Assembly: GCA_964495075.1 (NCBI GenBank)
Contig: CAZBUJ010000017.1
Coordinates: forward strand, 12,192 to 76,191
Source of the DNA: JAFGJQ01 sp964495075
GTDB taxonomy: Bacteria; Planctomycetota; Phycisphaerae; UBA1845
Direction: 5' to 3'
DNA length: 64,000 bases
Below the pieces are notes generated by a model that ran no database searches, was not told the origin of the DNA, and saw only the letters and a list, made by a program, of their open reading frames with translations. Shown piece after piece: positions 53,365 through 63,100 of the stretch (position 1 is its first letter; the number at the start of each line of letters is the position of its first letter). A program made the translations under genes and the position numbers.

Positions 53365-56208
53365 TCAACTCGTCATGGAGGGGGGCTCGGTGAGCAGCAA
53401 CTCGGCGTAGCGGTTCAGGGCGTCGTAGTAGCCCTGGATGCTGGGGATGTAATGGCGTTCGGCCGGACTGTGCGGGCCGATCCCGGTCTGGCCCCAGATG
53501 ACGGCCTGACCGCCCGGCGCGAAGCGACCGCTCGTGCCCGGCTTCTTGCGACCGAGTTCGGGCTCCCGCCCGGAAACGTCCCGGACCGCCGTGACGAGCG
53601 TGCGCAGGTGCGGATTCTCCAGATCGCAGGCCACGCCCGCCTCGCGCGTCTGGAGCCGCATCTCGAGATCGTGTTGTTCCGCGCCGGCCTGCAGGTCGGC
53701 CAGTACGGCCGCGACGTCGTCTTCCGGGATCGGGCGGATCTCGAGTCCGAGCTGGCCGAGATGCGAGGTGATGTTGTACACGCCCGCCTCACCGACTGTG
53801 ATGAAGGGAAAGCGGTATTCCGTTCTCCAACCGTCCGGTGCATCGAGAGTCAGGCGCCTGGTCAGGACCGACTCGACGACGCTCCGAAACGCGATGACGC
53901 GTGCCCCGACGTCGGCCACGTTGGCGCCGACGCCGGTATGCTCGCGCGCGCCGTGGGCGAGGAATGCCACCCGCACCACCCCGCGGTTCTCGACGCAGAT
54001 GTTCCCGAACAACTCGTCGCCGTTCTCGCCGGTGCGCTCGCCGGCGATGAGCAGAGCGGGTCGGCAGTGCTGGTTCGCTTCCAGGTCGGCCAGCACGTGC
54101 GGCGTTCCCACCGGCTCGGTCTCGCCGTTCTCCTCGTTCCCGACGAGCAACAGGTTGATCGGCGGAAATCGATCGGGCCGGCGGCGCACCACGTCGCGCA
54201 TCCAGATGAGATAAGTCGCAACGACCGTTTTCATGTCGGCCGAGCCGCGACCCCATAGATACTCACCTTCGATGTACGGTTCGAACTGGCTGTCGTCGGG
54301 CGCCGGTGCGACAACGTCGAAGTGACCGCTCAGCATGACCGGCTCGGCGGTCTGTCCCGGGAAGTGGGCGAGCACGGCCGGGTACTTGTCGCGGTCGTAC
54401 AACTTGACGTTGAGCCCGGCATCCCGCAGCCACGCCGCGATGAAGCGGGCCGCCCGGAGAACTTCGTCCAGCCGCTCGTTCGGACAATTCGTGACCGACG
54501 GGATGCGAACGAGTTCCTGGGCCAGGGCCACGATCTCCGTGGTGGCGCCGTGATCCGCGACCGCGGCCGGGATCTTCGGTCGAGGCTGGAACCGGATCGG
54601 CGCCGACGGATCGTCCTTCACCGATTCGACGGCCGCCCGCAGGAGGTCGTGCAGCTTCGGCGCTTCGTCGCCCAGATCGCCGACGCGTTCGGCTACCCGG
54701 TGCACGTCACGGGTCACGGCGTCACGCCGCTGGGCGACGATGTCGTGCAGGGCCTCCACCGGTACGGCGTCGCCGAGGCCCGCCACGGCCTGCAGTTGTT
54801 GCCGGAGTCGTTCCGCCCCGTTGGGGGCGCCGGAGGCCAGCGCTTCGAGCGGCTCGAGATAGTCCCGCCACCCCAGCGCGGCGGCGAGCGGGCTCACCTC
54901 GTCGAGCGTCAAGCGCAGCAACGGGCGCAGGGGCATGCGCCGGTGGGTGAACGGGTGCTCGATTTCGCCCCGGAGCCCGCGGCGGGTGGCCTCGGCCTCG
55001 TTGCGGCGCACGCGGTCGATATCGCCGCTCTCGTACGCGAAGTTGGCCCCGAACGACGGGTCCGCGTAACTCCAGATCAGCAGCAGTTCTTTGAGCACGA
55101 GGTTGGCGCAATCCAACGCCAGGTCGTGCCCGCCTTCATCGCAGCGGACTTCGACGCGAGCCATCGGCAGCTCGACCCGGGCGACCATGTTTTCGTGCTC
55201 GATGCGCTGGGCCAGTGCCTCGACCGTGTCATGTTCCCCGACGCCGTAGATGCCCTTCAGGTAGATGTCGTGCAGCTGGTCCGTGGTGATGTGGATGATG
55301 TTCGCCACGGAGGCGACGTCGGACCGGGCGCGGGTGGGCGTCCAGTTGTTGTTGCCGAACCGGACGCGCCGGCGCACCAGGTCGGTCGATATCCGCACGT
55401 AGTCGGCGTGGCTGCGGTACAGGGCGGGCACGTCCAGGTCGGCCGGGTTGGGGAACTGGCTCAGGCGATTGGAGTCGCAATCGGTCAGTACAATCACCGG
55501 CTTGCCGTCGCGCCTCTCCGCGCGGAGCGGTGAGTTCGCGGTGATCGCGACGAAAAGGGCGGCGTAGGCCCGAAGAATGCGTGCCCCGCGGATGTAGGCC
55601 TCGTTGCGAAACGCGACGAGACTCGGCTGACGCGGACCGTCGGACGGCTGGTGCAGGAAGTCAAGCGAGAACAGCGGGTCGGGCAGCGACACGTTGGCGT
55701 GCACCCCCGCTGTGGCAAGCCGGCTGCCGAACAGTTCCACGCACCGCTCGAGGTAGCGCCGCTTGGCCAGCTCCCACCCGCTGGGGATGGACCTGGCGTC
55801 CACCTCCATGGGCCAGAGCACGTTGCCCGGCCACGCGAACAGTCGCTCACCAAACGACAACCCGGCGGCGTTCAGCGCATTGAGCAGACATCCCTCGAGG
55901 ACCCGCGCCTCGTACGCGGCGCCCAGCGGGTGATAGTACGGCCGCGTGACCCATTCCGTCATCCAATGAAAGACCTCGAGGTGATTGCGGTCCGCCAGCG
56001 CCGGTGGCACGAACTGCTCGCGGAACGCTTCGATGAACGACCGGGCGTCCGGCCCCGCCCCGATGTGATGAAGCGGCCGGAAGGCGGCATTGACCACGTT
56101 CCATTCCACTTCCAGGCCGTTCGTGCCGCGGTCGAACGCGGAGGACAGCGCGGCCTGGCGGGCCAGATGATACTTCTCGACGAATCGTCCGAGTTCCGTC
56201 GGCGACAT
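53365..56208 (-). CDS. Glutamate-cysteine-ligase-like / M20 peptidase fusion
   Basis: 947-aa probable bifunctional enzyme; start at 56208 is the best of several with weak ribosome-binding sites. Residues ~1-520 look like the GCS2/carboxylate-amine ligase fold: GLEVEWNVV (ExE motif), TAGVHANVSLPDPLF, FVAITANSPLR, and basic FRNEAYIRGARILRAY. Residues ~575-940 are an M20/ArgE-DapE metallopeptidase: His629 and Asp631 in LSGHFDVV, Asp658 in GRGSADMK, Glu692-Glu693 in GNEENGE, then PGTSGRFAPGGQAVIWGQTG near the end. Ligase and amidohydrolase in one chain suggest making and trimming an amide- or gamma-glutamyl-linked product. An aminotransferase gene 66 bases upstream forms the other half of the operon. 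Confidence 0.78.
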   Translation of the reverse strand: MSPTELGRFVEKYHLARQAALSSAFDRGTNGLEVEWNVVNAAFRPLHHIGAGPDARSFIEAFREQFVPPALADRNHLEVFHWMTEWVTRPYYHPLGAAYEARVLEGCLLNALNAAGLSFGERLFAWPGNVLWPMEVDARSIPSGWELAKRRYLERCVELFGSRLATAGVHANVSLPDPLFSLDFLHQPSDGPRQPSLVAFRNEAYIRGARILRAYAALFVAITANSPLRAERRDGKPVIVLTDCDSNRLSQFPNPADLDVPALYRSHADYVRISTDLVRRRVRFGNNNWTPTRARSDVASVANIIHITTDQLHDIYLKGIYGVGEHDTVEALAQRIEHENMVARVELPMARVEVRCDEGGHDLALDCANLVLKELLLIWSYADPSFGANFAYESGDIDRVRRNEAEATRRGLRGEIEHPFTHRRMPLRPLLRLTLDEVSPLAAALGWRDYLEPLEALASGAPNGAERLRQQLQAVAGLGDAVPVEALHDIVAQRRDAVTRDVHRVAERVGDLGDEAPKLHDLLRAAVESVKDDPSAPIRFQPRPKIPAAVADHGATTEIVALAQELVRIPSVTNCPNERLDEVLRAARFIAAWLRDAGLNVKLYDRDKYPAVLAHFPGQTAEPVMLSGHFDVVAPAPDDSQFEPYIEGEYLWGRGSADMKTVVATYLIWMRDVVRRRPDRFPPINLLLVGNEENGETEPVGTPHVLADLEANQHCRPALLIAGERTGENGDELFGNICVENRGVVRVAFLAHGAREHTGVGANVADVGARVIAFRSVVESVLTRRLTLDAPDGWRTEYRFPFITVGEAGVYNITSHLGQLGLEIRPIPEDDVAAVLADLQAGAEQHDLEMRLQTREAGVACDLENPHLRTLVTAVRDVSGREPELGRKKPGTSGRFAPGGQAVIWGQTGIGPHSPAERHYIPSIQGYYDALNRYAELLLTEPPSMTS

Positions 56209-56274
56209 ACGTGTACTCGTACCGGCCCGGGCCGAGGTGACCGACCGTGGCACTCTATCCGCTAACCGCGCGCC

Positions 56275-57579
56275 TTACGCGACCAGCGCCTCCAAGCCTT
56301 CGATGAGACGGTCCAGCGCGCCGTGCGTGCGGTCGGGCGGCGTCGCGTACGAGAATCGAATCCAGTCGTCGCCGAAGTTCGAGAAGAACGAACCCGGCAC
56401 CACGGCCACGCCGTGCTCTTCGGCGAGGTACTGCCCCAGCGGCTCGGAACTGTCCATCCCCGCCGCCCGCAACCACGTGGATACGTCGATGAACGCGTAG
56501 TAACCCTTGCCCGTGATGGCGGTCAGGTCGCGCCGGTTGACGTAGTCGACCACGAGCTTGCGGCTCTCGTTCGTCGGTCCGATGATCGTGGCCGCCGCCT
56601 GGCCGAAGCCCCGCCGGTACGCGGCCATCGCCACCGCCTGCCCGTGGAAGCTCGGGATCACGGCGTGCGATGCGCGGCTGGAAATGAACTTGATGACACG
56701 CTCGTCCGCGATGAGATGCGCGTTGCGGACGTTCGAGGCCCCCAGCGACTTGGTGATGCCGTCCATCACCATGATCCGCGGACGTTCGTCGGCGTCGAAC
56801 GCGGGCAGGAACCGGTTCAGGTCCATCGGCTGCTCGTCGGTCACCCAGTGATACATCCAGTCGTAAAGGACGTAATGGACGCCCGCCCGCAAAGCCGCCT
56901 TGCCCAACTCGATCTGCCGGTCGGCCGAAATCGTCCGACCGGTGGGATTGTCGGGACACGTGATGACCACCCCCGCCACCTGCCGCCCATCCTCCTTCGC
57001 CAGATCGACGCACCCCTGAATCGATTCCGGCGTCAACGCCCACCCGTCCTGCTCGTCGCCCGGTGCCAGCATGACGTTCGCCCCGATCCCGTACGGCCCC
57101 CAGTTGTAGCTGATCCACGGGACCCGGGTCGTCACGATCACGTTGCCGACCCCCCCGCTACCCAGGGCAAGCATGGCGGAGTACGCCTTGACCAGCACGT
57201 CGCGCCCGCCGACGCCGGCCAGCACGTTCGTCGGGCCCAGGCCCGTCGCCGCGTCGGCCTGCCAGTAGTCTTCGATGACGCACTGACGAAACTCATTGCA
57301 GCCGAACGGCATGTCATAACTCGTGCCGTGGTCAACCTGCAGCCGATGCGCCTCCTCCAGAATGTCCGCCGGCACACCGGGCAGGCTCGCCCCGCCGTCG
57401 CCTTGGGAGGCGTCGAAGGTCTGGCCGCCCGGATTGCGCTCGCGGTATGTCTTGAGCGATTTGTTGATGAGGAACATCCGTGACGGCGGGATGTCCGCCA
57501 TGGTCGCCACGTAGTCGCAGACGGGTATCCGATTCTCCGGGGGTACGACGTACTGCGGGCTCCGGTCCGTGGACGTCAT
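56275..57579 (-). CDS. PLP-dependent aminotransferase, class I/II
   Basis: 434 aa; ATG 57579 has GAGGG nine bases upstream. Fold-type I aminotransferase motifs: NPTG loop (211-214) in CPDNPTGRTIS, cofactor Asp240 and Tyr243 in YVLYDWMYHW, Schiff-base Lys277 in MDGITKSLGASN, and a C-terminal RFSYATP segment with the substrate-carboxylate Arg. It transfers an amino group between an amino acid and a 2-oxo acid. Transcribed with the ligase/peptidase fusion 66 bases downstream, it likely supplies or modifies the amino-acid substrate of that enzyme. Confidence 0.88.
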   Translation of the reverse strand: MTSTDRSPQYVVPPENRIPVCDYVATMADIPPSRMFLINKSLKTYRERNPGGQTFDASQGDGGASLPGVPADILEEAHRLQVDHGTSYDMPFGCNEFRQCVIEDYWQADAATGLGPTNVLAGVGGRDVLVKAYSAMLALGSGGVGNVIVTTRVPWISYNWGPYGIGANVMLAPGDEQDGWALTPESIQGCVDLAKEDGRQVAGVVITCPDNPTGRTISADRQIELGKAALRAGVHYVLYDWMYHWVTDEQPMDLNRFLPAFDADERPRIMVMDGITKSLGASNVRNAHLIADERVIKFISSRASHAVIPSFHGQAVAMAAYRRGFGQAAATIIGPTNESRKLVVDYVNRRDLTAITGKGYYAFIDVSTWLRAAGMDSSEPLGQYLAEEHGVAVVPGSFFSNFGDDWIRFSYATPPDRTHGALDRLIEGLEALVA

Positions 57580-57781
57580 CAGGCATTCCCTCGCAACTGG
57601 TCTCGCGACGGAGGATACCACAACTGGGGGCCCACGGCGAGCGCGTGGCCGGGCCACCGGTCGCGCCCCGCCGCCGGCTCGGCGCGACCGCAATCGTCCT
57701 CTCAAACTGTTTCTATCGTTCCGAATTGGGGACAGCTCGACCAAATACCCGGGCGTTGCCGCCGAATACCGGAGGCGATAG

Positions 57782-58169
57782 TTGGAGATCACATTCTCGG
57801 CCCTGGCTCGTCTCGGTGCGGGGATCGCGCTGGCCGCGCACGAGAAACCGCTCACGACCACCGATCCGACCGCGGCGGCGGAAGAACTCCCGTTCGTCCT
57901 ACCGGCGTGGACCAACGCGGACCTCGAAGTCGAGGCGGCCGGCTGGCTTGCATTACCCAAGAGCAAGGCGGCCGAGACCGGTGATCTTCTTCATCCTCGC
58001 CCGGGTCGCCGGCGGCGCGACGGCCGAAGCGTTGTCGATGGCCAAGGCGCGATCGGACCTGTTGAAAGGCTTCATGTCCAAGATGGTCCGTCGCACGGTC
58101 TTCTTCGTCGGGTTCGTGGTGGCCCTGTCGATGGTCGCGTCCGCCGTCACCGTAGGCTACCTTCACTAG
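57782..58169 (+). pseudogene. Decayed MscS-like mechanosensitive channel gene
   Basis: The frame from about 57782 reads LPAWTNADLEVEAAGWLALPKSKAAET, the segment preceding the membrane part in planctomycete MscS-like channels. Around 57980 the reading shifts one frame and continues VIFFILARVAGGATAEAL, DLLKGFMSKMVRRTVFFVGF and VVALSMVASAVTVGYLH to a stop at 58167-58169, the helix and connector typical of the channel. The central part and the C-terminal domains are missing. The fragment shows internal deletion, frameshift and truncation, so it is a relic, not a working gene. Confidence 0.65.
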
Positions 58170-58485
58170 ACTAGAGTCACGCACGGTTTCCCACGCCTTG
58201 GCCGAGGACAAGTGGCCGCGGGTCAACCCGGCCGCGCCGCGCTCCACGGGACGGCCCGTGCGGCTCGCGATTCCCACCATGCTGGGACACTCACGGTATG
58301 TTGCGAACCAGCCGCGTCCCGCCGCGGGGCCGCCGTGCGGCCGGGCCATGCCGCAAGCCGCTGCAAACGATGCAGTTAAGTTTCGGCGCGACCCGCGGAT
58401 GGTGTTCGGCACGCGTTGTGCACAGAGGGACGAGTGAGGGCGACCAGCGTCTTGCGACCGCCGCCGCCCGGAAGGAGCACCACGC

Positions 58486-58845
58486 ATGTCCAGACCCGTC
58501 AACGCAGAGTTGCACGAACAGGGCCAACCCGTAGCCGCGCGAAACGACCTGTGCGCGTCGGCTGAGGTCGTCCCGCGCCGGTTGATCGAGGTGATCGCGC
58601 AGCAGTTGGCGGCGATCAACGGTGACCTCGTGTCCGATCATCGGCGATCCGCCAGGCGGTTGCTCGAACTCGCCTTCGAATCGCTGGAACAACGCGATCG
58701 CCGCCAACGACGCCAACACGCGGCACAGCCGGAGAGCGTGCCGTCCCCCATCTGGCCGATGGTCCGAAACACGGTGCGACCGAACATGGACGGCCACGTC
58801 GACCGGGTCGGTGTCCGCAACTTCGTTCCGACCTTTACCCGCTGA
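58486..58845 (+). CDS. Small hypothetical protein
   Basis: 119 aa; GAAGGAGCACCACGC places a good ribosome-binding site nine bases before ATG 58486. No recognised domain. The N-terminal half (PRRLIEVIAQQLAAINGDLVSDHRRSARRLLELAFESLEQ) should form amphipathic helices; the C-terminal half is Arg- and Pro-rich. Not secreted, no membrane helix. It sits in a zone of gene decay, so its being expressed is likely but not sure. Confidence 0.5.
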   Translation: MSRPVNAELHEQGQPVAARNDLCASAEVVPRRLIEVIAQQLAAINGDLVSDHRRSARRLLELAFESLEQRDRRQRRQHAAQPESVPSPIWPMVRNTVRPNMDGHVDRVGVRNFVPTFTR

Positions 58846-59046
58846 CCCCCTGCGCCCAGCACGCCTCCTGGGACATCCTCCCGTTTCGCCGGCGTCCGGT
58901 GGCCGGCGGTGCGGGAGGATGGTATCTTCTCTTGGAATATCTCCGCCACCCGTGCGAATAGCTCCACGGAGCGATGCCGGAGACGGCGGGAGTGTGCACG
59001 GAATCCCCCACCACGATCACCCAGATGCCTGACCGGGGTACGACCG

Positions 59047-59877
59047 ATGACCAGTTCAAACGGCGCCGTGCCGGCAACGGAACCCGACACGCCCAAGTCC
59101 ATGCCACCCGGGGCGTGCATCGACCTCGATCGGTTCTGCGAGGAGTGCGGATACAACCTCCGCACCCGACCGGTCCAGTGTGAGCCCCGTACCGGGATCG
59201 TCGTGGTCCGATGTCCGGAGTGCGGCCGGTTTCAGGCGGCGAACCACGGCGCCACGGCGCTCCGCCCCTGGCTTGACCGCGCGACGTCCGTGGTGCTGTT
59301 CCTGTGGATGCTGCTCCTGCTGGCGGCGATCGTCCATCTCGGACTGGCCCAAGGGGCCCTCAGTTACCTCATGCTGGACGAGCTGACCGTGCCGGGCGGC
59401 ACCATACGCACGCAGGTCGACGGATTCACCACCGTCTACCAGCGCGGCTCCGGCCCCCTGGTCGTCTGGACCGACTTCGAGGACTTCGTACCCTTCGTGA
59501 TCACCATGATCATCGGCTCCGCCGGCGCCGGGTTCGGGCTGGGAATGCTGGCTACCCTGGTGTTTCCGCATTGGCGGGGCGCCTATTACGCGGCCCTCAC
59601 GCTGGGAATCCCCGTGCTCGCCAACGTCATCGTGTCGTTCATTTGGCACTACGAGGCACCGCACCTGCTCATGTGGGGCGTTCAGATCATTGCCGCCCAC
59701 GCGGGGGCTCAAGCGATCGGTGGAACGCTTGGCGTGGTTGCCGGCCGTCCGTTGGCCCGGCTGGCCGTGCGCGTTTTGCTGCCGCCCGGCCTCCACCCCC
59801 GACTGGCCTACCTCTGGCTGGCGGACAACAAACCGGTGCCGCCCCGCCCCGCCGTCCCGAACCCGGATCGTATGTGA
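59047..59877 (+). CDS. Zinc-ribbon membrane protein of unknown function
   Basis: 276 aa. A cytoplasmic N-terminus holds a two-CxxC zinc ribbon, FCEECGYNLRTRP and VVRCPECGRF (~residues 30-65), a design common in planctomycete membrane proteins. Then about five helices: VVLFLWMLLLLAAIVHLGL, FVITMIIGSAGAGFGLGMLA, GAYYAALTLGIPVLANVIV, LMWGVQIIAAHAGAQ and a final Leu/Val-rich one. ATG 59047 has a poor ribosome-binding site (GGGG). Its stop abuts the beta-galactosidase relic. Function unknown. Confidence 0.7.
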   Translation: MTSSNGAVPATEPDTPKSMPPGACIDLDRFCEECGYNLRTRPVQCEPRTGIVVVRCPECGRFQAANHGATALRPWLDRATSVVLFLWMLLLLAAIVHLGLAQGALSYLMLDELTVPGGTIRTQVDGFTTVYQRGSGPLVVWTDFEDFVPFVITMIIGSAGAGFGLGMLATLVFPHWRGAYYAALTLGIPVLANVIVSFIWHYEAPHLLMWGVQIIAAHAGAQAIGGTLGVVAGRPLARLAVRVLLPPGLHPRLAYLWLADNKPVPPRPAVPNPDRM

Positions 59878-59883
59878 GCGGCC

Positions 59884-60141
59884 GACCGCCACGTGAAGCC
59901 GGGCGATCTGAACGCAGGCACGATCAGAATCACGAACTGGTACGAATTCACCGATCTGAATACGCAGGTTGACGGGACCTGGAGAACCGTGGGTGACGGC
60001 AAGACGATCCAGAAGGGTACGATGACCGGGCTGGACATCTCGCCTCGGGCGTCCCGGGTCGCTACGTTACCGATCGAGCTCTTCCCCCCTGCCGCCGGCG
60101 CCAACTCGGAGACGGCGACCTCAACGGTGATCGGATTGTAA
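59884..60141 (+). pseudogene. Beta-galactosidase (GH2 domain 4) fragment
   Basis: The frame reads RHVKPGDLNAGTIRITNWYE, FTDLNTQVDGTWRTVGDGKT and IQKGTMTGLDISPRASRVATLPI. This matches the beta-galactosidase domain that precedes the small chain (PVxxxxxDLxxGxIRITNxxxFTDLxxxxxxW). Only ~75 codons are conserved; downstream it degrades to ELFPPAAGANSETATS and stops. No upstream barrel or downstream small-chain domain is present, and a stop precedes it. It is a displaced fragment of a GH2 gene. Confidence 0.65.
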
Positions 60142-60177
60142 TGGACTCTCGCTCGAACCGGTCGAGAGCGTGGCGAG

Positions 60178-63100
60178 CTATGGTTGCGGCCCCGTGAGAG
60201 CCGACGCAAACTGTGCGTAGTCTACAAGATCCAGATCCTCGTCTTGGTCATAATCGAAAAGGCAACACGCCGCGTCCATCGGCCCCGTCAGCCCAAAGCA
60301 CTCTTGGAAGCGGCTGAAGTCTCTGAAGTCCACGGCGCCGTCCCCGTTGGAATCGCCGAACTCACACTCATCGGGGACGATATTGCTGTTGCAATCCGCG
60401 CTCGTCCCCACGGCGATGTCGCACTCGTCCGGTACACCGTTCAACTGGCAATCGTCGCTCACCTCATGCTGCAGGTCGCACTGATCGGGGTAGTGGTTAC
60501 CGTTGCAGTCCGAAGCGGTTCCATCGGCGATGTCGCACGCGTCCAGCACACTATTCCCATCGCAGTCAACGTCCCCCGCGAGGTCCAGCAGGAACACGGT
60601 TGGACCACTTCCGGTAGCGTTGCGCCAGCCGACGATCTGACCAGCATCGTTGATGTCGTAGGCCGCGCCCAGCGTCCCACAAGTTGCCACACCCGTCAGT
60701 CGGGGCAGGTCGTTGAGATCATTCATGCCCTCCGCCAGGCCGTACGCAGGTTCGAAGAGCCAAACGACCGCGCGGTCGCCCGACGCGCCGACGATCTCGC
60801 CATGATCGTTGATTCCGTAGGCGACCGCGCTGGTCCTGCCGTTTCCTGTCGGAAGCGGGATCGGCTCGATCCCCGGCTCAGTCTGATCGAACGGCTCTGC
60901 ACTTCGATGCCAGAACATGGCCGCGTCGCCCGCAAAACCGACCACGTCGCCCGCCAGGTTGATCCCATAGGCCGCGCTGGGCGGGCCGGCCGACTCCAGT
61001 TCGGTGACCGTCCAGGTGCCCGACCCTTCGTCGTACCCCCAACACACGGCGACTTGTCCGCCAAGCGAATTCTCCGACCAGCCGGCAATCCGACCGCTCT
61101 CATTGACCGCCCAGGCCTCGCTGCGGTCGCCGAAAAGCGCAGGCAGGATTGTCTGCACCCACATTCCGCTGGAGGCATCGTACGACCAGAGCACGGCATC
61201 ACGGGCGTCCTCTGCGCCCACGCCGGCCCAGCCCACGACCTGCCCGCGTTGGTTCAATCCAAGTGCGCCGGACATCTCCTGAGCGGTTGGCAACGGATGC
61301 ATGAGCTCAGCTTCCAATCCGAACGCCGGCTCCGGCAGCCACAGAAACGCCCTGGTCTGCCCACCGGCGCTCTCCGAACTGCCCACGATCTGTCCGTCGT
61401 CGTTGATGTCGTACGCTCGGCTCCACGCACCGCCAAGCGTGCCCAGATCCTTCAGTCCGGCCTCGAAGCCGTAGTGCGGCTCAAACAATTCCAGGTAGGC
61501 ACGCGTGTTGCCCCCGGCGTCGAGCCCGACCGCCACCTGGCTCAGATTGTTCAGGCGTGCCCACAGGGCCTCGCCTCGCGAACCACCCCCGATGTCGCTC
61601 ATCAGCCCCCAGACCCATGGAACCGCAGAACGCCGCAGCACCCAGAAATCCGGGTCGAACTCGGTGAACAGCGGAAACGGAAAACCGCCGGTCGGCAACA
61701 GATACTCCTGGAACTCCTCGTCGTTCCAGACGGTGTACTGCTGGATCCCCGCCGTGGTGTGAACACGGATGTCGATCGGCATGATGAAGATTGGCTCATC
61801 TCCGTGCCATTCCCGCTGCATCTGACGGATCCGCAACCGCACATTCCAGCCCCCGTCCTGGTATTTGCGTTTTGCCGCGTACCGGTACCTCGGCGCGCCC
61901 TTCCCGTAGATCCATTGTTCAAAGAACCAGTTGAGATTCTGGTATTGCGGCGGCCAGTCGGCGTGCAGGGCGCTGTTGTCGAACTCGCTCTGAGTCACCG
62001 CCTGGAAGTCCGGGATGACCGCGCACGCCTCGTCCCCATCGTGCATGTCGTCCTGTTGCTCTCGATAATTCTGGCAGATCTGGAAGAAATAGGGCGTATC
62101 GCCGTCGTTGTACTGCGGGTCCGACAGGTGCCTCAGCATGTGCAGGACGAGTGGCCCTTTTTGATAGGTCACCGGATAATCGAATATCCGCCAGGCTTCT
62201 GACGTATCGTAGCGATATACGCTGTCGCGGTACCCCCTCGGCACCTTGGGCCGGAGGGCTCGCTTCACGTACTTTGTGAGAGTGTCCTGAGCGTCGCCGC
62301 CGGGAACGTCGTCGCGCTCCCACTCATGCTCGAACCAAATGGCCTCCGAGTAGCAGGCGAATCCTTCGTTCAGCCATATGTCGTGCCAGGTGGCACAGGT
62401 CACAGCGTCCCCCCACCACTGATGGGAGAGTTCGTGGCAGGTGATGTGTTCCGTCGCTGGGAAGCCATAATAGTTCCCTTCTTCCGGGGGAGCCTGGCCC
62501 GTTGCGGTCTGATGCTCCATCGCGCCGTGACCGGTGGTCCACTCGTAAATCGCGTACTTCTCGTCCAAGAACGGATAGGGGCCGTACCGCGACCGTCCCA
62601 CCAGGTCATCACCTGCATAGTGGGCGAGCATCCGGGTGACCTTGCCCCATTCGGCGACGCTCTCGGGCGTGTTGTGCTCCGGCCAGAGATACAAAGCGAC
62701 GCGCATCCCATGATACAGCGGGTCGAGCCGGACGATTTCGTAGTCCGTGGTGGAGAAAGCAAAGAGGTAGGACGCGACAGGGTTGACCACGTGCCATTGA
62801 TACGTCGTGGATGTCCCGTCGGCTATTACCGCCGGCGGATACTGACCGTTCGAAACGACGACCATCCCCGAGGGCACCGTATACGACAGATCGGCGGTAG
62901 CCTTGTCGCAATTGGAGTTGTCCCCCTCGTCCTTCACGGCCAACCACAAATAGGCGTACCACGGTTCGACGCTGGTAAAGACGATCGGCGTATCCTCCGG
63001 CCCGTGCGTCTCGAAGAACACCCCCATTCGCAGATCCCAGTAGAAGGGCGGCGCGTCGCTTACGACCTCATTCGGCTCGCCGGCATACTCCACCTTGAGG

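Noticed and set aside
60184..62202. 672-aa open frame on the plus strand
   Set aside because: Antisense of the M1/HAF gene; no recognisable domain.
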